A stretch of DNA of 46,872 nucleotides from Muribaculaceae bacterium (GCA_017553785.1 JAFZKD010000042.1:1-46872), one strand, 5' to 3'. Counted from the stretch's first letter, positions 14,626-23,909 are shown. Numbers and translations: made by a program. The notes: generated by a model not told the origin, from the letters alone.

Positions 14626-15492
14626 TCACACTTCCTCTTCATCGTTGATGCTCAATGGGGGTGGAGTGGGAATGCCGGTTTCCTCGGCCAATACCTCAGG
14701 CACCCAAGACCCGGTGTGGGTCAGTTTGATGACTTGCTTTACAACGAAGAATGTCAGTCCAGCGCCAACAACGAATAACAACAGGTTGACAGGCAGCGAG
14801 AAGGGAGAATCGCACGAGGCGTCGTTGGTGATGATGAACATGATTGTTGAGGTCAGGTTGTTCAAAGCGTGAACAAAAATGCAATACCAGATGTTGCGTG
14901 TGCGGTAGTAAATCCATCCGAGGAAAAGTCCGATGATCAATGCGGTGACGCCCTGAGTAAAGTTGAGGTGTGCGATAGCAAAGACAACTGCCGAAATCAC
15001 GATGGCCACCCATGGCTTCTTGCCGGCTTCCAGCAACTTGCGCTCAATGGTTCCCCTGAAGATTCCCTCCTCAAGCAGTGGTGCCAAAATACAAGCACTG
15101 ATAATGCCCAGCGGGTTCTTGAGCATGTCACCGAGGTCCTTCATGAGATCTAATTCCCATTCGAAATGAGGCAGATAGACCTGAATGGTTGATAAAACCA
15201 ACATGACTCCAATACATCCAATAGCTGCCCATAAGAACATTTTGCTTGTGTTTTGCTCCTTCACAAGGCTGTAATTGCACCATTTGTTCTTCCAGAAGAG
15301 AAAGAGAGGAAGCAACTGAGATCCGATTAGTATGGTAATCTGACTCCACATGTCCAACCCAACATCATCTGTCATGGCAGCAGAATTGTTGAGGACGATG
15401 GTGTCGAATAAAACGACGGGAAACGCAAACAAGATTGCGCCGACAATAGAAAGCCCGAAATAAATCAATAAATACTTAAGAGCAGTTTTCAT
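14626..15492 (-). CDS. CPBP (CAAX/Rce1-like) intramembrane metalloprotease
   Basis: The 288-residue polytopic protein (about seven to eight membrane segments) carries the CPBP/ABI motifs: EEGIFRGTIER (the EExxxR motif), FAIAHLNF and FVHALNN, whose Glu and His residues form the metal site within the membrane. Bacterial members act in bacteriocin immunity or protein processing, mostly uncharacterised. The C-terminus is acidic and cytosolic (SINDEEEV). It is divergent from the S24 regulator gene, with a 247-bp shared intergenic region and its own terminator downstream, so it is probably monocistronic. No bacteriocin precursor was seen nearby. Confidence 0.85.
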   Translation of the reverse strand: MKTALKYLLIYFGLSIVGAILFAFPVVLFDTIVLNNSAAMTDDVGLDMWSQITILIGSQLLPLFLFWKNKWCNYSLVKEQNTSKMFLWAAIGCIGVMLVLSTIQVYLPHFEWELDLMKDLGDMLKNPLGIISACILAPLLEEGIFRGTIERKLLEAGKKPWVAIVISAVVFAIAHLNFTQGVTALIIGLFLGWIYYRTRNIWYCIFVHALNNLTSTIMFIITNDASCDSPFSLPVNLLLFVVGAGLTFFVVKQVIKLTHTGSWVPEVLAEETGIPTPPPLSINDEEEV

Positions 15493-15642
15493 AATTGAAT
15501 TGTTTTTAGTTGTTGAATAATTGTTTTTTATCCTTTAGACTCATGAAGGGGACAAAAAGCTACATCAAATGGGAATTATTTTTTAAAAAAGGAAAAAATG
15601 TCATTATTTTACCATCATTGAGTCAAGAAATAAAGAAAAAAA

Positions 15643-15674
15643 TTTGTTTATTACAATTTTTTATGGTAATTTTG
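15643..15674 (+). promoter_or_regulatory. Promoter of the S24 regulator
   Basis: TTTG at 15643-15646, 20 bp, then TAATTTTG at 15667-15674: a full Bacteroidota consensus. The leader contains a small stem-loop (GGGGCTT at 15695 with AAGTCCCC at 15716-15723). TTACCAT at 15610-15616 and ATGGTAA at 15663-15669 flank the promoter in inverted orientation and could be operator half-sites. Confidence 0.65.
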
Positions 15675-15739
15675 CCGCGATATTAACACATAACGGGGCT
15701 TAGATGATTTTAGGCAAGTCCCCACAACAACTTTAATCA

Positions 15740-16441
15740 ATGGAACCACAAAAAAACGCAGAAATTATTGCGAGAATTAAGTATCTGATGAAGGAGATGG
15801 GTTTGAGGCAGGTCCAACTCGCTGAGCGCATCGGAGTGGATACCTCTAATTTGTCGAAGTATCTCAATGCCCACATGCCGTTGAGCGACTCATTTCTTAA
15901 CCGCCTCGTGGTCAACCTGGGTGTCTCCAAGGAGTGGCTGCTCGACGGTACCGACCTGCCGTTTGGAAAGACGCCCGTAAGAATTGATGGCACAGACGGC
16001 CAGTTGACACTGGTCAATCTGGGCAACGGCCAAGCCGGAGGCACACCAGTATATGATGTTGACGCGACGGCGGGATCTTCATCAGGACGCAATGAGTTGT
16101 TCTCCAGCGAAAATATTGTCGGTTGGATCAATCTGCCCAATGTTAGCCCCAATTGCCGCATCGTGAGGGTGAGCGGCGACTCGATGGCACCTGTTATCAT
16201 GGATGGCGATTTTGTCGCTGTCCGTGAGGTGAGCAATCCTGATCAGATCTATTGGGGGCAGATTTATGTTGTCCAACTTGATGATTTCAGGTTGGTAAAA
16301 TACCTACGCCGCCACACCGACCCTAACATGGTGGTGCTGCGTAGCGAGAATTCCAACTATGACGACATGGACGTGCGACGCGTAGACATTCATGAGATGT
16401 TGCTGGTACAGCATGTGTTGCACATCAATTCAAGACTATAA
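15740..16441 (+). CDS. XRE-family regulator with S24 (LexA/CI-like) peptidase domain
   Basis: The 233-residue protein joins an N-terminal helix-turn-helix (residues 10-60; LRQVQLAERIGVDTSNLSKYL) to a C-terminal S24 domain. The catalytic serine is in SGDSMAP (Ser148) and the lysine in RLVKYLR (Lys187). A likely Ala111-Gly112 cleavage site lies in the linker (VDATAGSS). It could self-cleave on RecA-type signalling like phage CI, or act as a stress or developmental repressor. No integrase or structural phage genes are near, so it appears to be a chromosomal regulator. The M16 peptidase starts 9 bases after the stop and is probably co-transcribed. Confidence 0.85.
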   Translation: MEPQKNAEIIARIKYLMKEMGLRQVQLAERIGVDTSNLSKYLNAHMPLSDSFLNRLVVNLGVSKEWLLDGTDLPFGKTPVRIDGTDGQLTLVNLGNGQAGGTPVYDVDATAGSSSGRNELFSSENIVGWINLPNVSPNCRIVRVSGDSMAPVIMDGDFVAVREVSNPDQIYWGQIYVVQLDDFRLVKYLRRHTDPNMVVLRSENSNYDDMDVRRVDIHEMLLVQHVLHINSRL

Positions 16442-16450
16442 GAGAACCTA

Positions 16451-17674
16451 ATGAAACAACATATTGAATATCATACTCTCTCTAATGGCTTAACGGTTGT
16501 CCATGTGTTGACCGACCATCAGGTTGCGTGGTGCGGATTGGCCATTAACGCGGGCAGCCGTGATGAACAAGACGGCCACCACGGGTTGGCTCATTTTGTG
16601 GAGCACACGATTTTTAAAGGCACCAAGCACCGCCGTGCGTGGCATATCCTCAACCGCATGGAGCGTGTGGGCGGTGAATTAAACGCCTATACGACTAAGG
16701 AAGGCACCATGCTGTATTCGGTTTTTCCCGAGCAGCACTTGAACCGTGCCATGGACCTGCTGGCCGATTTGATCCAATGGTCGGTGTTCCCGCAGGAGGA
16801 ACTGGACCGCGAGCGCGATGTGGTACTTGAGGAGGCAGCGAGTTACCGCGATACACCTAGTGATGCGGTCTATGATGACTTCGAGGACCTGTTGTTTGCT
16901 GGCAGTGAGCTAGGGCATAACATCTTGGGCAAAAAGGAGGACGTGGAACGTCTTACCCGTGACGACTGCATGCGCTATCTCAAGACATTGTATGTTCCCT
17001 GCAACATGGCGTTCTTCTCGGTGGGTCCGGCAAGTCCTGACCGCGTCTTTCGCTTGGCTGAGAAATGTTTTGGCGGCATGAGCCATGCGATGGCACCGCG
17101 TCACCGCAATGTTCCTCAAGCCACTGAACCGTTCAAACGTGTGATTCAGATCGGCACCCATCAGGCGCATACTATTGTGGGTGCAAGGATGCCCGCCATG
17201 AATCACCCCTTGCGATATGCCCTGATGCTGCTGAACAACATCCTAGGAGGACCGGGAATGAATTCATTGCTCAATGTCGAGTTGCGTGAGCGCCGTGGAT
17301 ATGTCTATACCGTTGAATCAACGTTGAGTATGCTCAGCGATTGCGGTTGGATGGAAATTTATCTGGGATGCGACCACGACGATGTGCGTTCCAGCATTCG
17401 GGTGATTGAACGCATCACGAGCAACCTCAGTCATGAACTGTTCTCTGAGCGGCGCCTTGAAGCTTACAAGAAACAGTATTGCGGTCAGCTGATTGTCGCC
17501 GCCGACAGCACTGAGTTCATAGCCATGCGTGCCGGAAGAGGGCTGCTCTATCACGGCAAAGTAGCGACTATCGACGAGACCATTGCCAACATCCAGGCCG
17601 TCACTCCCGAGCAGATTGCCCAGGCGGCAGCCTACTTGCGTGCCGATCGCCTGTCATCTCTCACTTTCATGTAA
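16451..17674 (+). CDS. M16 family zinc metallopeptidase (insulinase-like)
   Basis: The 407-residue protein has the inverted zinc motif HFVEH (residues 48-52) with the third ligand Glu in DVVLEEAASYRD (near 128). This is followed by the second inactive half-domain with NILGGPGMNSLLNVELRERRGYVYTVES (around residues 256-285), which supplies the substrate-binding R/Y pair. The length matches single-chain processing-peptidase-like members (about 410 residues). No signal peptide, so probably cytosolic. It follows the S24 regulator by 9 bp. Substrates of bacterial M16 enzymes are mostly peptides or presequence-like segments; none can be named here. Confidence 0.9.
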   Translation: MKQHIEYHTLSNGLTVVHVLTDHQVAWCGLAINAGSRDEQDGHHGLAHFVEHTIFKGTKHRRAWHILNRMERVGGELNAYTTKEGTMLYSVFPEQHLNRAMDLLADLIQWSVFPQEELDRERDVVLEEAASYRDTPSDAVYDDFEDLLFAGSELGHNILGKKEDVERLTRDDCMRYLKTLYVPCNMAFFSVGPASPDRVFRLAEKCFGGMSHAMAPRHRNVPQATEPFKRVIQIGTHQAHTIVGARMPAMNHPLRYALMLLNNILGGPGMNSLLNVELRERRGYVYTVESTLSMLSDCGWMEIYLGCDHDDVRSSIRVIERITSNLSHELFSERRLEAYKKQYCGQLIVAADSTEFIAMRAGRGLLYHGKVATIDETIANIQAVTPEQIAQAAAYLRADRLSSLTFM

Positions 17675-17703
17675 ATCCAGAAATCAATAATCAACGATGT
17701 AAT

Positions 17704-18657
17704 ATGAAAAAGATATCAATTCTTATCCCTTGTTTCAACGAGGAAAAATCCCTGCCTTTCCTGTATCCCGAATTGGTCAAACTCATGGACGGGAACAGCC
17801 AGTATGAGTGGGAACTCATGTTTGTCAACGATGGGAGCCGTGACGGTACGCTCGAGGTGCTCCAGCAGTTGCGGCAAAAGGACCAGCGGGTAAATTATGT
17901 GGACTTGTCACGCAATTTCGGCAAGGAGAACGCTATGCTGGCGGGCTTTGACTATGTGACCGGCAACTGCATGGTCATCATCGATGCCGACCTCCAGCAC
18001 CCGCCCACACTTATTCCCGAGATGATTAAGTTGTGGGAACAGGGTTACGACGATGTGTATGCCAAACGCAAGTCGCGTGGCAAGGAGAGCTGGCTGCGCA
18101 AGCGCTTGTCCCTGGAGTTCTACAAGATATTGCAGCGCTCGTCGCGTTTCGAGGTCTTGAAGAATGTGGGCGACTTCCGCCTGCTGGACCGATGCTGTAT
18201 CAATGCCTTGAAACAGTTGCGGGAGAGTGAGCGGTACACTAAGGGCATGTACAGCTGGATTGGTTTCAAAAAGAAGGAAATCGAGTTTGAACAGGGCGAC
18301 CGTGTGGCAGGTGAGTCATCGTGGAGCTACAGGCAGCTGTTCTCATTTGCCATCGATGGCATCACGTCATTCACGACAGCTCCCCTGCGCATTTCAACCA
18401 TTATCGGTTTCATTGTGTCGGTGTGCGCTTTCCTGTACATGATTTATGTGTTCTTCAAGGCTGTGCTCTTTGGCGATCCTGTTCAGGGCTATCCCACATT
18501 GGTCATCCTCATCCTGTTCCTTGGCGGCATCCAGATGTTGTCATTGGGCATCATTGGCGAATATATCGGACGCATCTATAACGAGACCAAAAACCGTCCC
18601 GACTATATCGTGAGGGAATTCAATAACCAGCGGGTATATCAACCGCTGCATGATTGA
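17704..18657 (+). CDS. GtrB-like family 2 glycosyltransferase, copy A
   Basis: The 317-residue enzyme has the GT2 catalytic domain (LIPCFNEEKSLPFLYPEL at residues 6-23, FVNDGSRDGT, nucleotide/metal motif DADLQHPP near residue 97, and GDFRLLDR). Two C-terminal membrane helices follow, at about 232-255 and 265-290, then the GEYIGRIYNETKNRPDYIVRE tail. This is the layout of GtrB/DPM1-like polyprenyl-phosphate glycosyltransferases, which load a sugar onto undecaprenyl phosphate at the inner membrane. A close paralogue lies 210 bp downstream. A terminator follows, so it may be transcribed apart from copy B. Confidence 0.88.
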   Translation: MKKISILIPCFNEEKSLPFLYPELVKLMDGNSQYEWELMFVNDGSRDGTLEVLQQLRQKDQRVNYVDLSRNFGKENAMLAGFDYVTGNCMVIIDADLQHPPTLIPEMIKLWEQGYDDVYAKRKSRGKESWLRKRLSLEFYKILQRSSRFEVLKNVGDFRLLDRCCINALKQLRESERYTKGMYSWIGFKKKEIEFEQGDRVAGESSWSYRQLFSFAIDGITSFTTAPLRISTIIGFIVSVCAFLYMIYVFFKAVLFGDPVQGYPTLVILILFLGGIQMLSLGIIGEYIGRIYNETKNRPDYIVREFNNQRVYQPLHD

Positions 18658-18696
18658 GAAATACCGCTGCCCTGCAAGCCTTTTTAGTTAACGAAT

Positions 18697-18739
18697 AACG
18701 GTCCTGAACTACGGTTTATGGACCGTTTTGTTTCATTTT
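18697..18739 (+). terminator. Rho-independent terminator after glycosyltransferase A
   Basis: An 8-bp stem AACGGTCC (18697-18704) / GGACCGTT (18720-18727) is followed by a T-rich stretch (TTTGTTTCATTTTTT). Confidence 0.7.
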
Positions 18740-18750
18740 TTAGGAAAATA

Positions 18751-18782
18751 ATTGCAGGATTGGTTCAGAATGAGTAATTTCG
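18751..18782 (+). promoter_or_regulatory. Candidate promoter of glycosyltransferase B operon
   Basis: ATTG at 18751-18754, 20 bp, then TAATTTCG at 18775-18782, a TTCG variant of the -7 element like that of frr. The leader to the start codon would be about 80 bases. Confidence 0.4.
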
Positions 18783-18868
18783 TAATCGACTTTTTCGTGT
18801 TACGGTTTTGGCGATGGCGCGTCATGAGATCGAAACAGACATTAGTTGAAATAATTAACATCCTGAAT

Positions 18869-19810
18869 ATGAAGAAAATATCATTGCTCATTCCTTGTTA
18901 CAACGAGGAGAAATCCTTGTCGATACTATATCCTGAGTTGTTGAAACTCATGGAAGCCAACAACCAGTATGACTGGGAACTCATGTTTGTCAATGATGGC
19001 AGTACCGACGGCACAATGTCTGAACTTCATCGTTTGCGTCAGCAGGATAAGCGGGTCAACTATGTGGACTTGTCCCGCTATTTCGGCAAGGAAGTCGCGA
19101 TGTTGGCAGGGTTTGACTATGTGACGGGAGATTGCATGGTTATCATCGATGCCGACTTGCAGGATCCTCCTTCACTCATCCCCGAAATGATTAAGTATTG
19201 GGAAGAAGGATATGAGGATGTATATGCCCGCCGCAAGTCGCGTGGTAAGGAGAGCTGGCTGCGCAAGCGGTTGTCGATGCAGTTCTATAAACTGCTGCAG
19301 AGTTCTTCGCGGTTTGATGTGTTGCCTAATGTGGGAGATTTCCGTCTGCTGGACCGCTGCTGTATCAATGCGCTGAAAAAACTGCGCGAGAGCGAGCGTT
19401 ACACAAAGGGCATGTATAGCTGGATCGGTTTCAAGAAAAAGGAGATTCTTTTTGACCGCGGGGACCGCATTGCCGGCAAGTCATCATGGAACTACAGGCA
19501 GTTGTTCTCGTTGGCGATTGATGGCATCACCTCGTTTACTAACCTGCCCTTGCGCATTTCTACGGTTATAGGATGCTTAGTATCGTTGTTCGCCTTTATT
19601 TACATGTTGTTCGTTTATGTCAAGGCGCTCATTTGGGGCGACCCCGTTCAGGGTTATCCCTCGATGGTGATGCTCATCCTGTTTCTGGGCGGCATCCAGT
19701 TGCTGTCGTTGGGTATCATTGGCGAATACATCGGGCGTATCTATAACGAGACCAAGAATCGTCCCGACTATCTCGTGCGTGAGTTTAACGATGAGAGAGT
19801 TGACGTCTAG
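18869..19810 (+). CDS. GtrB-like family 2 glycosyltransferase, copy B
   Basis: The 313-residue paralogue of copy A has the same motifs (LIPCYNEEKSL, FVNDGSTDGT, DADLQDPP, GDFRLLDRCC) and the same two C-terminal membrane helices and NETKNRPDYLVRE tail. The frame is open upstream to 18752, but ATG 18869 aligns exactly with the start of copy A and lies below the likely promoter. DADLQDPP versus DADLQHPP in copy A is one of few changes near the active site, so donor specificity may differ. A DUF6056-like protein follows after 12 bp, suggesting the polyprenyl-linked sugar made here is used by that enzyme. Confidence 0.88.
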   Translation: MKKISLLIPCYNEEKSLSILYPELLKLMEANNQYDWELMFVNDGSTDGTMSELHRLRQQDKRVNYVDLSRYFGKEVAMLAGFDYVTGDCMVIIDADLQDPPSLIPEMIKYWEEGYEDVYARRKSRGKESWLRKRLSMQFYKLLQSSSRFDVLPNVGDFRLLDRCCINALKKLRESERYTKGMYSWIGFKKKEILFDRGDRIAGKSSWNYRQLFSLAIDGITSFTNLPLRISTVIGCLVSLFAFIYMLFVYVKALIWGDPVQGYPSMVMLILFLGGIQLLSLGIIGEYIGRIYNETKNRPDYLVREFNDERVDV

Positions 19811-19822
19811 TATCCTGTCGGA

Positions 19823-21373
19823 ATGAAAGCAAAACGCACCGCTTCGATTGGCTCAGGCCTGATACTCGCTGTTTTAGCGATATTGGTTTTTGTGTTGTGT
19901 TATCGTGTGGTCTGGCTTGGCGATGACACCTTCTTTGCCTTTAACATCGCGGCCGAGGATTGGCTGGCGAGAATCCATACGCTGGGTGACATTTTTGAGT
20001 CACAGACTTACTACTACCTGAATAGTTTGGGACGGTATGTGACTCATTTCATCGTTCAATTCTTTTGCGGAATTGCCGGTCAAAGCCTTTTTTCGCTGGC
20101 AAATGCCGTGGTATGGGTCGCCTTTGTGATTATGCTGACTCGTTCAGCCCGTGTCAAGTTTCAGGATCATCCGTGGGTGGTGTTTGTGTTTGCCTCGCTT
20201 GCGTTCATCTGTTTGAGGACTCAGTTCTCGCCCCCTTGTCAGGTGAATTACATTTGGGCGATGACAGCTGGACTGTTGGTCGTTGATTTGTTTCTCAAGC
20301 CTGGCAAGTCCTCTCCTTTGGCCGTGACTTTACTCGTCCCGTTCTGCTTCTTGGCTGGTTGGGGACAGGAGTCCATCAGTTCAGGTATCGCGGCAGCCAT
20401 GTGGATATATGCCGTGTTGCATTTCAGGTCAATGACCTTGCGTCATTGGCTCATGGTTGTAGCCTTCACGGCTGGAATGTTGTGCTTGTGCCTGGCACCA
20501 GGCAATTTCACAAGGGTGGGCAACATGTCATCGTTGCGCATCACACCCTATGCCATAGCCTATTTTCTGCGTGCAACTTATCTGTTGGCGGCATTAGTGA
20601 TGGTGCTGCTCTTGACCAGAAAGGTCTCTTTGCTTGACATCTACAAGGAGAATGCGTTCTGGTTCAATGCGATGTTCTTCATGTTCGTGTTCAATTTCAT
20701 CGCCAAGGTGTACTGCAACCGCCAGCTGTTCGGCATTGAAGTCATGTCCATGATTATTATCGTCAGGCTATGGCGCCGTTATCCGTTGGGTGGGGCAAAA
20801 CTCAGAACCACAGCGGCCTGTGTCTTGGCCGCGCTTGTCATTTTGGCGGCGGTTGATGATTTCAGCAACATCGCCAGGCGCACGGCGGTTGTCAACCGCA
20901 TATATGAACTGTATCAAGCCAGTCCCGATGGGGTGGTGTATTGCGATATCGATGACGAGGATTACTTCTATCGTGACGAGGACGCCATGAACAGCGTCAA
21001 CTCATGGTCGCTGTATCAGTTGAAGCGTCAGTGGCTGTACGAGGGCAACGATAAACCATTGGAATGGAGACCTGTTGAAGTGAGGGGTCTGATCGGGAAA
21101 AAGTTGGATTCCCAGGTGATCAAGATGGGAGAGAAGCAGAATATTTTCTACTTGGTCTGGACGAGACAGGACTCAACTTGCGCATTCAAGATGATCGAGG
21201 ACAGGGTGTTCGGGCCGGTGACGGCTGTACGCAACGAGTATAAGGTAAAAGCCCGTGAGCTTGAGGACAGTCGCGTGGGAACCAATATCATCAATGACAC
21301 TTACTATAATGCGACTGTCTGGAGGCAGAATGGCGCGACCATCAACAGCGTTGATGTGCAGCTTGTGCGCTAG
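19823..21373 (+). CDS. DUF6056-like polytopic membrane protein, candidate GT-C glycosyltransferase
   Basis: The 516-residue protein has about ten hydrophobic segments in residues 10-350 and a C-terminal periplasmic-type domain of about 160 residues. After the first helix it carries the acidic pair LGDDTFFAFN, as GT-C enzymes do in their first outer loop. Further motifs are GRYVTHF and QVNYIWAMTAGLLV, shared with the two proteins at 22194 and 23940. GT-C enzymes transfer sugars from polyprenyl carriers to glycans or proteins outside the inner membrane. It follows GtrB-like copy B by 12 bp, a natural donor-maker. Activity is inferred. Confidence 0.65.
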   Translation: MKAKRTASIGSGLILAVLAILVFVLCYRVVWLGDDTFFAFNIAAEDWLARIHTLGDIFESQTYYYLNSLGRYVTHFIVQFFCGIAGQSLFSLANAVVWVAFVIMLTRSARVKFQDHPWVVFVFASLAFICLRTQFSPPCQVNYIWAMTAGLLVVDLFLKPGKSSPLAVTLLVPFCFLAGWGQESISSGIAAAMWIYAVLHFRSMTLRHWLMVVAFTAGMLCLCLAPGNFTRVGNMSSLRITPYAIAYFLRATYLLAALVMVLLLTRKVSLLDIYKENAFWFNAMFFMFVFNFIAKVYCNRQLFGIEVMSMIIIVRLWRRYPLGGAKLRTTAACVLAALVILAAVDDFSNIARRTAVVNRIYELYQASPDGVVYCDIDDEDYFYRDEDAMNSVNSWSLYQLKRQWLYEGNDKPLEWRPVEVRGLIGKKLDSQVIKMGEKQNIFYLVWTRQDSTCAFKMIEDRVFGPVTAVRNEYKVKARELEDSRVGTNIINDTYYNATVWRQNGATINSVDVQLVR

Positions 21374-21426
21374 GCTTCTTGACAGTTTGGCAGTTTTTGA
21401 GCGAAAACCACATTTTTGGCAAAAAA

Positions 21427-21458
21427 TTTGCAGGGTTGCCCCAAATGCACTACTTTCG
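21427..21458 (+). promoter_or_regulatory. Promoter of frr
   Basis: TTTG at 21427-21430, 20 bp, then TACTTTCG at 21451-21458. It lies downstream of the membrane-protein stop, so frr has its own promoter. Confidence 0.65.
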
Positions 21459-21506
21459 TGACCAATAAAACAAATACATAATAACAAATCAGCAAAACAG
21501 AAGATT

Positions 21507-22067
21507 ATGAACGACGTAAAATTCTATCTTGACGCAGCCGAGAAGAAGATGCAGGAAGCCGTGGATTTCCTCGATGATACGCTGGCTCACATCCGTGCGG
21601 GTAAGGCCAACGTGAAAATTCTCGACGGCATACGTGTGAACTATTATGGCAGTCCTGTGCCCATCGCCAATGTGGCAAACGTGAGCACTCCAGACCAGCG
21701 CACCATCGCTATCATGCCTTGGGAGCGCAACATGATCGGAACCATCGAGAAGGCCATCATCGACAGCAACGTGGGCATCATGCCGGTCAACAACGGCGAG
21801 GTGATCCGTCTTAATATCCCGCCGTTGACCGAGGAGCGCCGCAAACTGCTCGTTAAGGACTCCAAGGCCGAGAGCGAGAAGGCCCGTGTGAGCATCCGCA
21901 ATGCACGCCGCGAGGCCATCGAAGGCTTGAAGAAGGCTGTCAAGGACGGCATGAGCGAGGACATATCCAAGGATGGCGAGGAAAAAGTCCAGAAGATTCA
22001 TGACAAGTTCATGAAGAAGATCGACGAGATTTTTGCAGCTAAGGAGAAAGAGATATTGACCGTGTGA
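21507..22067 (+). CDS. frr: Ribosome recycling factor
   Basis: The 186-residue protein is a full-length ribosome recycling factor, which with EF-G splits post-termination ribosomes. Signature stretches are HIRAGKANVKILDGIRVNYYGSPVPIANVANVS (residues 29-61), PWERNMIGTIEKAII, GEVIRLNIPPLTEERRKLLVKDSK and VSIRNARREA. The length matches the family (about 185). It has its own promoter and a strong terminator, and so forms a monocistronic housekeeping unit inside a surface-glycan-like cluster. Start ATG 21507. Confidence 0.98.
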   Translation: MNDVKFYLDAAEKKMQEAVDFLDDTLAHIRAGKANVKILDGIRVNYYGSPVPIANVANVSTPDQRTIAIMPWERNMIGTIEKAIIDSNVGIMPVNNGEVIRLNIPPLTEERRKLLVKDSKAESEKARVSIRNARREAIEGLKKAVKDGMSEDISKDGEEKVQKIHDKFMKKIDEIFAAKEKEILTV

Positions 22068-22112
22068 TTTTGCACTCCCAAGAGATTTTACGGCTGAAGC
22101 CGTTATCATAAA

Positions 22113-22152
22113 ACGTTGCGGCAATGACCATAGTGCCGCAACGTGTTTTTTT
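22113..22152 (+). terminator. Rho-independent terminator of frr
   Basis: An 11-bp perfect stem ACGTTGCGGCA (22113-22123) / TGCCGCAACGT (22134-22144) with a 10-nt loop is followed by seven T residues. Confidence 0.9.
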
Positions 22153-22193
22153 ATAACTGAAGATCGATTAACGTTAAAAAACCACCATACGAT

Positions 22194-23909
22194 ATGAAAT
22201 CTGCACGATTATTAGACACGCCATCAGGTAAACGTTGGCACGATTTGGCCTATTGGGGCCTCTTGCTGGCGGCATGCATAGTGTTCTATGTGATGAATGT
22301 CCTCACTACGTTCAAGGAAGATGACTTGGCTTTTTCCCTCATCGAGGGAGAATGGACGCCAATGCGAACGCTGGCCGACTTCTTCAGGTCGCACTACTGC
22401 CACTACCTGACGGTTAACGGCCGCTCGTCTGATATTATCTCGCAACTGTGCTGCGGCTTGTTGGGTAAACCGGTATTCAATGTGCTCAACACGCTGGTGT
22501 TCGGCTTGATGATCCATATGCTGAGTCTCCTGATTACCGGGCGCCGCTCATTGCTGGTCATGTCGATGTTTTTAGCGTTTGTGGGAGTCTGTTATCCAAT
22601 TCCCGGCGAGACCATGCTGTGGCTCTCGGGCAGCTGCAACTACATGTGGGCCATCACGCTCTCGCTGCTGCTGGTCTATTATCTGTTGCACCACAACCGC
22701 GAGAAGCGGTTGGGATGGGGCAAAGCCATTTTGTTGATACTGTTTGGCTTGATTTCCGGCAGTTTTAATGAGGCGACGTCAATCGGTTTCGCTGCTGGCC
22801 TGGTTTTCTATTACCTTTTCAACCGCAAGCAGGTGGACCGCACGGTGGTTGTGGTGTTGATCAGCTATATTCTGGGTGTCCTGCTCATCATGTGCTCGCC
22901 AGCGACCCAGGGCCGGGCTACTAGTGGCTATATCGTGGTTGATATGGGCTTGCGTGAGCTGTTGTCTAGTCGATGGTTCATCTTCTTTGAGAAGATCCGC
23001 CGCTTCTACACACCGTTGCTCGCCATTGGTGTGGGCGTGATAGCGCTGTTGTGGAAAGGATTCAAGCCGTTGAAACAAAGTCCGTGGACTTACATTTTCC
23101 TGTGCATGATGGCCGCAATGTTTGCGTTAGGTATCGTTAATGAACGCCCCTATGCCGCGTTGGCGACAGTGGGATTTATCGTCGTTGCGATTGCAGCCGA
23201 TGTGCTGCTCGAGCGTTGGCAGTGGGTAAGACTGGCGGCGATTGTCCTAGGGTTTGCTTTGTTTGCCTATACTGGCATGTATGCCATCAAGGCGCTTCGT
23301 GCCTATAAGGCCTATGATGACCAGACCGTTAGCGAAATCGTGGCATCTCCCAGTCAAGCCGTGTTGCGGGAACGCAAGTTCGACATCTATAGCCGCTTCA
23401 TCAGGCCCATGAAATATGTCTCCACTGATTTCTTTGAACGTGAACTGGTGTATCGCAGCTATTATCAAAAGGACAATGTGCAGTTTGTGAGCGATTCGGT
23501 TTATAACCGCTTCCACTCGGGTCGTCTGCTTGATGGTGCTACGGTGCTGCCATTGGTGACTGATCGTCCTGAACTGGCCGATACGGTTCTCTCGTTCCCT
23601 GGCCAGGATTACATGGCGGTTGTGCTCAAGGTGGATTCGCTGCCGCCCACCTATCAGCAGGCGCGCTACTATTACTATGAACTCAACGGCGACCTTGATG
23701 CCCAGGAGCAGGAGCGACGCCGCAATTACGGCATCTCGGCCGAATACACGCCGCAAGGCTATTATCCCCTTTGGTATCAGGGCAAGCATCTGTTGATTTG
23801 CCCGCTTTTGGGTGATGATGTCTCAACGGTGGTGATTTCATTTGAAGGGGATATTTCTGACGGCGAAATGACGTTGAAGCGCAAGTCGGCCGAAACCCCG
23901 GCGCCGTAA
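22194..23909 (+). CDS. DUF6056-like polytopic membrane protein, paralogue 2
   Basis: The 571-residue protein has about ten to eleven hydrophobic segments up to residue 370 and a C-terminal extracytoplasmic domain. The first outer loop holds KEDDLAFSLIEGEW, and later come GETMLWLSGSCNYMWAITLSLLL and GSFNEATSIGFAAG, as in DUF6056-type GT-C-like proteins. It is clearly paralogous to the next gene along its full length, including the distal SEIV...VLRERKFDIYSRFI and YYQKDNVQFVSDSVY segments. A candidate glycosyltransferase using polyprenyl-linked sugar from the GtrB-like enzymes. It starts about 40 bp after the frr terminator; no clear promoter was found. Confidence 0.65.
   Translation: MKSARLLDTPSGKRWHDLAYWGLLLAACIVFYVMNVLTTFKEDDLAFSLIEGEWTPMRTLADFFRSHYCHYLTVNGRSSDIISQLCCGLLGKPVFNVLNTLVFGLMIHMLSLLITGRRSLLVMSMFLAFVGVCYPIPGETMLWLSGSCNYMWAITLSLLLVYYLLHHNREKRLGWGKAILLILFGLISGSFNEATSIGFAAGLVFYYLFNRKQVDRTVVVVLISYILGVLLIMCSPATQGRATSGYIVVDMGLRELLSSRWFIFFEKIRRFYTPLLAIGVGVIALLWKGFKPLKQSPWTYIFLCMMAAMFALGIVNERPYAALATVGFIVVAIAADVLLERWQWVRLAAIVLGFALFAYTGMYAIKALRAYKAYDDQTVSEIVASPSQAVLRERKFDIYSRFIRPMKYVSTDFFERELVYRSYYQKDNVQFVSDSVYNRFHSGRLLDGATVLPLVTDRPELADTVLSFPGQDYMAVVLKVDSLPPTYQQARYYYYELNGDLDAQEQERRRNYGISAEYTPQGYYPLWYQGKHLLICPLLGDDVSTVVISFEGDISDGEMTLKRKSAETPAP

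Noticed and set aside
15740-16441. S24 repressor as a sign of a prophage
   Set aside because: No integrase, attachment repeats or phage structural genes are nearby; neighbours are ordinary chromosomal genes.
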